64,000 nucleotides of DNA, from the NCBI GenBank assembly GCA_963734625.1, contig CAVTHW010000002.1, positions 62,001 through 126,000 of the forward strand, written 5' to 3'. A program made the position numbers and the translations under genes. The stretch is from CAVTHW01 sp963734625. GTDB lineage: Bacteria > Acidobacteriota > Terriglobia > Bryobacterales > Bryobacteraceae. Positions 59,457 to 64,000 of this stretch are shown here, piece after piece. Every line of letters starts with the position of its first letter. The first letter of the stretch is position 1. The notes under the pieces were generated by a model, which saw nothing but the letters and a program-made list of their open reading frames with translations, was not told where the DNA came from and ran no database searches.

Positions 59457-60261
59457 ATGCGATCGTTCACCTGGCTGTCATGCGCCGTTTTGTCCCTGGT
59501 TTTGGTGGGCCCGTCCCGGGCTCAGATTGCTCCGCCCAATGCGATGGGAGTCTCGGTAGGCCACCTTCACGACATAAGCAAAGACGTGGAAGGTGAGGCG
59601 AAGTTCTGGACCGCGATTGGGGGAGTCTCCGTCGGCACGGGCCGGATGCAGACTATCAAGTTTCCCGGCATCCTAGTGCTGATCCAGGCGGGAGAGAACA
59701 CCGGAGGCTCGGCGGGTTCAGTCGTCGATCACGCGGCCTTCCTGGTCAAGGACGCCAAGGCCACGCTGGCCAAGTGGAAGGAGGCCGGCCTGAATGTTGC
59801 GACCCCGTTCAACGCCTCCAACCAGGGCGCGTTCCTGCTCACGCCCGACGGCATCCGGTTGGAATTCGCCGAGGACACATCCCTGAAGGACCCGATCGTC
59901 TTCCATCACATTCAGTGGATCACGCCCGACCCGGCGGCCATCAAGGCCTGGTATGTGAAGACGTTCGGAGCCGTCCCCGGCAAGCGCAACAACTTCGAGG
60001 CGGCGGACCTGCCGGGCGGCAACCTGACCTTCCAGCAGGCGACCCCGCCCGCAGTGACAGTGCCTACCCGCGGCCGGGCGCTCGACCACATCAGCTTCGA
60101 GGTCAAGGATCTGGCAAGCTTCTGTAAGAAGCTGGAGGCCGACGGGCAGAAGTTCGACGCGCCCTGCAACCCGCGTCCCGGGCGCGGCGACGTCGATCAC
60201 CTACATCACCGACCCCTTCGGCACCTATATCGAACTGACCCAGGGGCTGAACCGGTACTAG
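59457..60261 (+). pseudogene. Exported VOC/glyoxalase-like protein, late frameshift
   Basis: Signal peptide (AVLSLVLVGPSRAQ) and a two-module vicinal-oxygen-chelate domain (VGHLHDISKDVEGEAKFW; HHIQWITPDPAAIKAWYVKTF; LDHISFEVKDLASF). Near 60180 one extra C in CCCGGG shifts the frame; in the next frame the expected end reads AATSITYITDPFGTYIEL and stops at 60261, four bases into ndk. The original reading otherwise runs about 160 bases into the convergent ndk gene. Confidence 0.82.
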
Positions 60262-60674
60262 ACCAGGTCCGCGGTGCTGAAGAAGAAGCGCAGCTCGGCT
60301 TCGGCCGTGGCGGGCGCGTCGGAGCCGTGGATGGCATTGCGCTCGATGTTGGCGGCGTAGAGCTTGCGAACGGTTCCCTCGGCGGCATTGGCCGGATTGG
60401 TGGCGCCCATCACGGTGCGTAGGGTGGCGATAGCGTCCTCGCGCTCCAGAGCCAGGACGATCACCGGCCCCTCGGTCATGAAGCTCACCAGGCTCTCGTA
60501 AAAGGGCTTGCCGCGGTGGACCGCGTAGAACTCCCGGGCCTGTTCCGGCCTCAGGCGCAACATCCGCGCGCCGAGAATCTTGAAGCCGGACTTCTCGATC
60601 AATGCCAGAATCTCCCCGGCGTGGCCGCCGGCCACCGCATCGGGCTTAATAATGGAAAACGTTCTTTCGATCAT
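60258..60674 (-). CDS. ndk: Nucleoside diphosphate kinase
   Basis: 138 residues. The whole family is legible: ERTFSIIKPDAVAGG, FYAVHRGKPFYESLVSFMTEG and the active-site histidine in NIERNAIHGSD. It balances NTP pools by phosphoryl transfer. It overlaps sucD by four bases (ATGA). Confidence 0.96.
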   Translation of the reverse strand: MIERTFSIIKPDAVAGGHAGEILALIEKSGFKILGARMLRLRPEQAREFYAVHRGKPFYESLVSFMTEGPVIVLALEREDAIATLRTVMGATNPANAAEGTVRKLYAANIERNAIHGSDAPATAEAELRFFFSTADLV

Positions 60675-61540
60675 GACAGTACTTGTTTAACCTTTTCGCC
60701 AATCTCCGCCGGAGTCATGCAGACGGTGACGCCTGCCTCGCGCATGGCGCGGATCTTGTCCTCCGCCTTGCCCGAGCCGCCTGAAATGATGGCGCCGGCA
60801 TGACCCATGCGGCGGCCCGGAGGCGCCGTCTGTCCGGCCACGAAGCCCACCACGGGCTTCTTGACGTGTTCGCGGATGTAGGCCGCGGCGGTCTCCTCCG
60901 CCGCGCCGCCGATCTCGCCGATCATGACGATGGCCGCCGTTCCGGGGTCCGCGTTGAAGAGCTTGATGGCGTCAATGAAATTCGTGCCGATAATCGGGTC
61001 CCCCCCGATGCCGATGCAGGTGGACTGCCCGATGCCGAGCCGCGTCAGTTGGTCCACGGCTTCGTAGGTCAAGGTGCCGCTGCGCGAGACTACGCCGACT
61101 TTGCCCGGCATGTGGATGTGGCCGGGCATGATGCCGATCTTGCACTTGCCGGGCGAGATGATGCCGGGGCAGTTCGGCCCGATCAGGCGGGTCGGCCGGC
61201 CTTGGAGGAACTTCCAGACTCGCACCATGTCGAGGGTGGGGATGCCCTCGGTGATGGCCACGACCAGGTCCAGGCCGGCGTCGGCCGCTTCCATGATGGA
61301 GTCGGCGGCAAAGGCGGGAGGGACGAGAATCATCGAAGCGGTGGCGCCAGTGGCGCGGACGGCCTCTTCGACGGTGTTGAACACCGGCAGATCCAGGTGC
61401 GTGCTGCCGCCCTTGCCGGGCGCCATGCCGCCCACGATCCGGGTCCCGTAGGCCAGGCACTGCTGGGAGTGGAAGGTCGCCTCGCGGCCGGTGAAGCCCT
61501 GCACGATCACGCGGGTGTTTTCGTCAACCAGAATGCTCAT
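60671..61540 (-). CDS. sucD: Succinyl-CoA synthetase alpha subunit
   Basis: 289 residues. CoA-binding Rossmann part (VQGFTGREATFHSQQ), ligase domain and catalytic histidine in FVAGQTAPPGRRMGHAGAII. It converts succinyl-CoA to succinate with NTP formation in the TCA cycle. The start overlaps the sucC stop (ATGA) and ndk follows, matching a common ndk-sucDC layout. Confidence 0.96.
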   Translation of the reverse strand: MSILVDENTRVIVQGFTGREATFHSQQCLAYGTRIVGGMAPGKGGSTHLDLPVFNTVEEAVRATGATASMILVPPAFAADSIMEAADAGLDLVVAITEGIPTLDMVRVWKFLQGRPTRLIGPNCPGIISPGKCKIGIMPGHIHMPGKVGVVSRSGTLTYEAVDQLTRLGIGQSTCIGIGGDPIIGTNFIDAIKLFNADPGTAAIVMIGEIGGAAEETAAAYIREHVKKPVVGFVAGQTAPPGRRMGHAGAIISGGSGKAEDKIRAMREAGVTVCMTPAEIGEKVKQVLS

Positions 61541-62695
61541 TGCACCAGCCTCACCACTTTCTCGGCGGCGTCACGCATGCCGCCGGCCACTGTGAAATTC
61601 AATCCCGACTCGTCGAGGATTCTCCGGCCCTCCTCCACGTTGGTCCCCTCCATGCGCACCACTATGGGAACCTTGACGTTCAGTTCCTTCGCCGCGGCAA
61701 CCACGCCCGTGGCCAGAACGTCGCAGCGCAGGATGCCGCCGAAGATGTTGATGAGCACGGCCTTCACGTTCTCGTCCGTAAGCAGGATTCGAAAGGCGTT
61801 GCGGATCTGCTCGGCGCTGGCGCCGCCGCCCACGTCGAGGAAATTCGCGGGGCTGCCGCCGGAGTACTTGATGATGTCCATGGTCGCCATGGCGAGGCCC
61901 GCGCCGTTTACCATGCAGCCGATGGCGCCGTCGAGCTTGATGTAGTTCAGGCCGAAGCGCGCGGCGTCCACTTCGAGCGGAGCCTCTTCGTTCAGGTCGC
62001 GCAGCTCGAGCAAATCCTTGTGACGGTAAAGGGCGTTGTCGTCCAGGTTGATCTTGGCGTCAAGCGCGTAAACCTTACCGTCCTTGGCCAGGATGAAAGG
62101 ATTGATCTCGGCGAGCGACGCATCGACGGCTTCATAGGCTTTGGCCAAGGCGATCATGGCCGCCGTGGCTCGCACCGATGCTCGCCGCCGGCAGGCCGAT
62201 ACCGAACGCCAGCTTCCTGGCCTGGTAGGGGGTCAAGCCGAACCCGGGCTCAATGGGCTCCTTGAGGATCAATTCCGGGGTCTTGGCAGCGACCTCCTCG
62301 ATTTCTACTCCGCCCGCTGAGGATGCCATGAAGACGGATTTGCCCAGGGCGCGGTCGAGCACTATACCGAGGTACAGTTCGCGCTCGATCGGGAGGGTTT
62401 CCTCGATGAGCACGCGATGCACAATGCGGCCTTCGGGCCCGGTCTGGTGCGTGACCAGCTTCATGCCGAGCATCTTCTTGGCAAGTTCAACGGCCTCTGC
62501 CATGTCCTTGGCGACTTTGACGCCGCCGCCCTTACCCCGGCCGCCCGCGTGAATCTGCGCCTTGACGACCACGCTCGGGCCGACCTTCTTGATGGTCACC
62601 ATGGCGTCTTCGGGCGCATAGACGACTTCTCCCCGGGGCACGGGGACACCGAACTGCGCCAAGATGGCCTTGGCCTGATACTCATGAATTTTCAT
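61537..62695 (-). pseudogene. sucC: Succinyl-CoA synthetase beta subunit, one frameshift
   Basis: The first part is the ATP-grasp start (KIHEYQAKAILAQFGVPVPRG, VVKAQIHAGGRGKGGGVKV). It runs to FGIGLPAASI and then switches frame to RATAAMIALAKAYEAVDASLAEINPF, followed by the CoA-ligase domain (NGAGLAMATMDIIKYSGG, NIFGGILRCDVLATG). An extra G in a GG pair near 62167 explains the switch. Repaired length about 385 residues. This is a core TCA-cycle gene with intact partners, so a sequencing or assembly error is the likelier cause. Confidence 0.92.
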
Positions 62696-62744
62696 GGGAA
62701 AGCACCTGTGCGAAAATCAAGAACGACCGAAAAACCACTATAAC

Positions 62745-63767
62745 ATGCCGATTTCTCCTTTCCTCGAAGCCATCCTTTCGGGGCGCCATCTAACCGCCGT
62801 CGAAGCCGAACAGGCCATGCTTTCCATCCTGAGCGGCGAGTGTACGACCGCGCGGATCGCGGCGTTCCTGGTCGCCATGCGCATGAAAGGAGAAACCGCC
62901 GCGGAGTTGCTGGGGTTCGCCCGCGCCATGCGGGAAAAAGTGCAGCGGGTGGACGCCGGACCTGGCGCGGAGCCTCTGGTCGACACCTGCGGCACGGGTG
63001 GAGACGGTGCCGGAACGTTCAATATATCGACTGTGGTGGCGTTTGTGGCGGCGGGCGCCGGGCTGCGCGTGGCTAAGCACGGCAACCGCTCCATCTCCAG
63101 CCGCTGCGGCAGCGCGGACGTAATGGAGGCTCTGGGCGTGAAAGTGGCCCTTACCCCGGAGCAGATGGGCCGGAGCATCCGGGAAGTGGGCATCGGCTTC
63201 CTCTTCGCGCCGGCGGTCCATACGGCGATGAAGCACGCCCACCCGGCGCGCTTGGAGCTGAAGACGCGCACGGTGTTCAACCTTCTGGGGCCGCTGACCA
63301 ATCCGGCCGGGGCCACGGTCCAACTGGTTGGCGCCCCCAGCCCCGAGGCGGCGGCGCTCATAGCCGAGGCGCTGGCCGCGCTGGGCCTCGACCTGGGCTA
63401 CGTAGTCCACGGCTCCGATGGTTTGGACGAGATCACGACTACCGCGCCGACGCTGGCCTTCGAGGTTCATGCCGGCAAAGTGACCCGCTTGAACCTGTCG
63501 CCTGAAGATTTCGGAGTAGGCCTGGCGCGAACCGAAGATCTCAAAGGCGGCGATCGCGAAGCCAACCGCGGGATTGCTCTCTCGATCCTGGCTGGAGAGC
63601 CTGGCCCCCGGCGCGAGATCGTGCTGGTGAACTCCTCGGCCGTACTGGTAGCGGCGGGCAAGGCGCGCAATTTCCGGGAAGGAATGCTTCTCGCGGCCGC
63701 CTCCATCGACTCCGGAGCGGCGCTACGCAAGGTTCACGAACTGGTCCGCTTCACCCAGCAGTTCTAA
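62745..63767 (+). CDS. trpD: Anthranilate phosphoribosyltransferase
   Basis: 340 residues from ATG 62745. Family landmarks: DTCGTGGDGAGTFNISTVVAFVAAGAG, KHGNRSISSRCGSADVMEALG, FLFAPAVHTAMKHAHPAR, and KTRTVFNLLGPLTNPA. It joins anthranilate to PRPP in tryptophan synthesis. No other trp gene is adjacent. Confidence 0.95.
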   Translation: MPISPFLEAILSGRHLTAVEAEQAMLSILSGECTTARIAAFLVAMRMKGETAAELLGFARAMREKVQRVDAGPGAEPLVDTCGTGGDGAGTFNISTVVAFVAAGAGLRVAKHGNRSISSRCGSADVMEALGVKVALTPEQMGRSIREVGIGFLFAPAVHTAMKHAHPARLELKTRTVFNLLGPLTNPAGATVQLVGAPSPEAAALIAEALAALGLDLGYVVHGSDGLDEITTTAPTLAFEVHAGKVTRLNLSPEDFGVGLARTEDLKGGDREANRGIALSILAGEPGPRREIVLVNSSAVLVAAGKARNFREGMLLAAASIDSGAALRKVHELVRFTQQF

Positions 63768-63901
63768 ATGGGGACAGTACCAAATTACCCCATTATTCAT
63801 TGCGGTCCTGGTAGGTGAAGAAGACAGCCGGCTTGCCCGGTTCACGCAGCAACTCGCTTGACTTTCCCCTTTTGTTCGCCAAGAATGGAACAAGGTTCCC
63901 C
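63768..63901. other. Intergenic region before lexA
   Basis: 134 bases. A TGGGG...CCCCA imperfect palindrome (63769-63792) resembles REP-like elements seen in other genomes; this is only resemblance. A TTGACT at 63858-63863 with a weak AAGAAT 17 bases on is a possible lexA promoter. Confidence 0.4.
63887..63899. promoter_or_regulatory. Candidate LexA operator
   Basis: A perfect inverted repeat GGAAC-AAG-GTTCC directly before the lexA ATG. It resembles the GAAC...GTTC Gram-positive/acidobacterial type of SOS box, though with a spacer of three rather than four. LexA usually controls its own gene. Confidence 0.45.
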
Positions 63902-64000
63902 ATGGCGCTGACGCGACGGCAGAAGCAGGTTCTGGATTTCATCGCTCAATTCATCGAGAAGAATGGATATAGCCCCAGCTACCAGGAGGTTGCGGAGGGT
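63902..64000 (+). CDS. lexA: LexA repressor, N-terminal part
   Basis: 33 codons before the window ends: MALTRRQKQVLDFIAQFIEK and YSPSYQEVAEG are the LexA winged-helix start (QxxvldfI...GysPs..Ei). The protease part lies outside. It would repress SOS genes. Confidence 0.88.
   Translation, partial: MALTRRQKQVLDFIAQFIEKNGYSPSYQEVAEG

Noticed and set aside
63769..63792. TGGGG...CCCCA palindrome as a transposon end
   Set aside because: Single copy in the window, no transposase and no second end; only a REP-like resemblance.
1..64000. CRISPR arrays, tRNA/rRNA genes, insertion sequences
   Set aside because: None found by eye; no transposase, integrase, repeat-spacer pattern or tRNA fold was recognised.

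Overview
The window is GC-rich bacterial chromosome, densely coded on both strands. No 16S rRNA or other phylogenetic marker was compared, so the assignment is inference. Several traits point to Acidobacteriota, probably a Solibacter/Bryobacter-like lineage: TAT-exported DUF362 proteins, an AmmeMemoRadiSam locus, a CadC-like winged-helix membrane regulator, a GldA/F/G-like ABC exporter with a DUF4340 protein, and a reaction-centre-cytochrome-like c-type protein.

Region 1 (68-19205) is a fluoride-response island. Two arms point away from a centre that carries fluoride (crcB-motif) riboswitches. Three aptamers are complete (5246-5294 minus, 6850-6899 plus, 12181-12234 plus). A fourth (6108-6155 minus) heads a deleted antiporter copy, and a fifth (5398-5435 plus) is cut in half. 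The leftward arm encodes a CPA2 cation/proton antiporter, the fluoride channel CrcB/Fluc, DUF190 proteins, a small AAA-type ATPase and a dynamin-like GTPase. The rightward arm encodes a second dynamin-like GTPase, a protein that may contain PH/GRAM-like folds, an MFS transporter and a metallophosphoesterase. A further riboswitch with a classical terminator then precedes a TolC/HlyD/RND efflux operon and an enolase. Enolase is the textbook enzyme target of fluoride. The pairing of dynamin-like GTPases with fluoride riboswitches is the most unusual thing here. Much of the leftward arm carries single-base frameshifts, which are either decay or sequence error.

Region 2 (19220-28711) has a glutamine amidotransferase, an IscR-type Rrf2 regulator followed by ClpP, an NCS2-type permease, pheS-pheT (PheT without its OB domain), an MrfA-like helicase and a PilZ protein.

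Region 3 (28849-36054) centres on AmmeMemoRadiSam (AmrS plus an exported Memo-AMMECR1 fusion), bracketed by two DUF362 proteins and a membrane-embedded spermidine-synthase-like protein.

Region 4 (36101-47346) holds a broken DUF433/DUF5615 toxin-antitoxin module, LemA and TPM-domain proteins, an M16 peptidase, a glycosyltransferase, an exported methyltransferase, a dihaem cytochrome, HflX, a membrane protein, an exported tyrosine phosphatase and a TAT-exported TIM-barrel protein.

Region 5 (47358-64000) holds feoAB, a CadC-like regulator, rsmD-recG, the Gld-like ABC exporter, rsfS, exported small proteins, ndk-sucD-sucC, trpD and the start of lexA. Single-base frameshifts also interrupt housekeeping genes such as sucC, so at least some of them are probably sequencing or assembly errors. 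No tRNA, rRNA, insertion sequence or CRISPR array was recognised.
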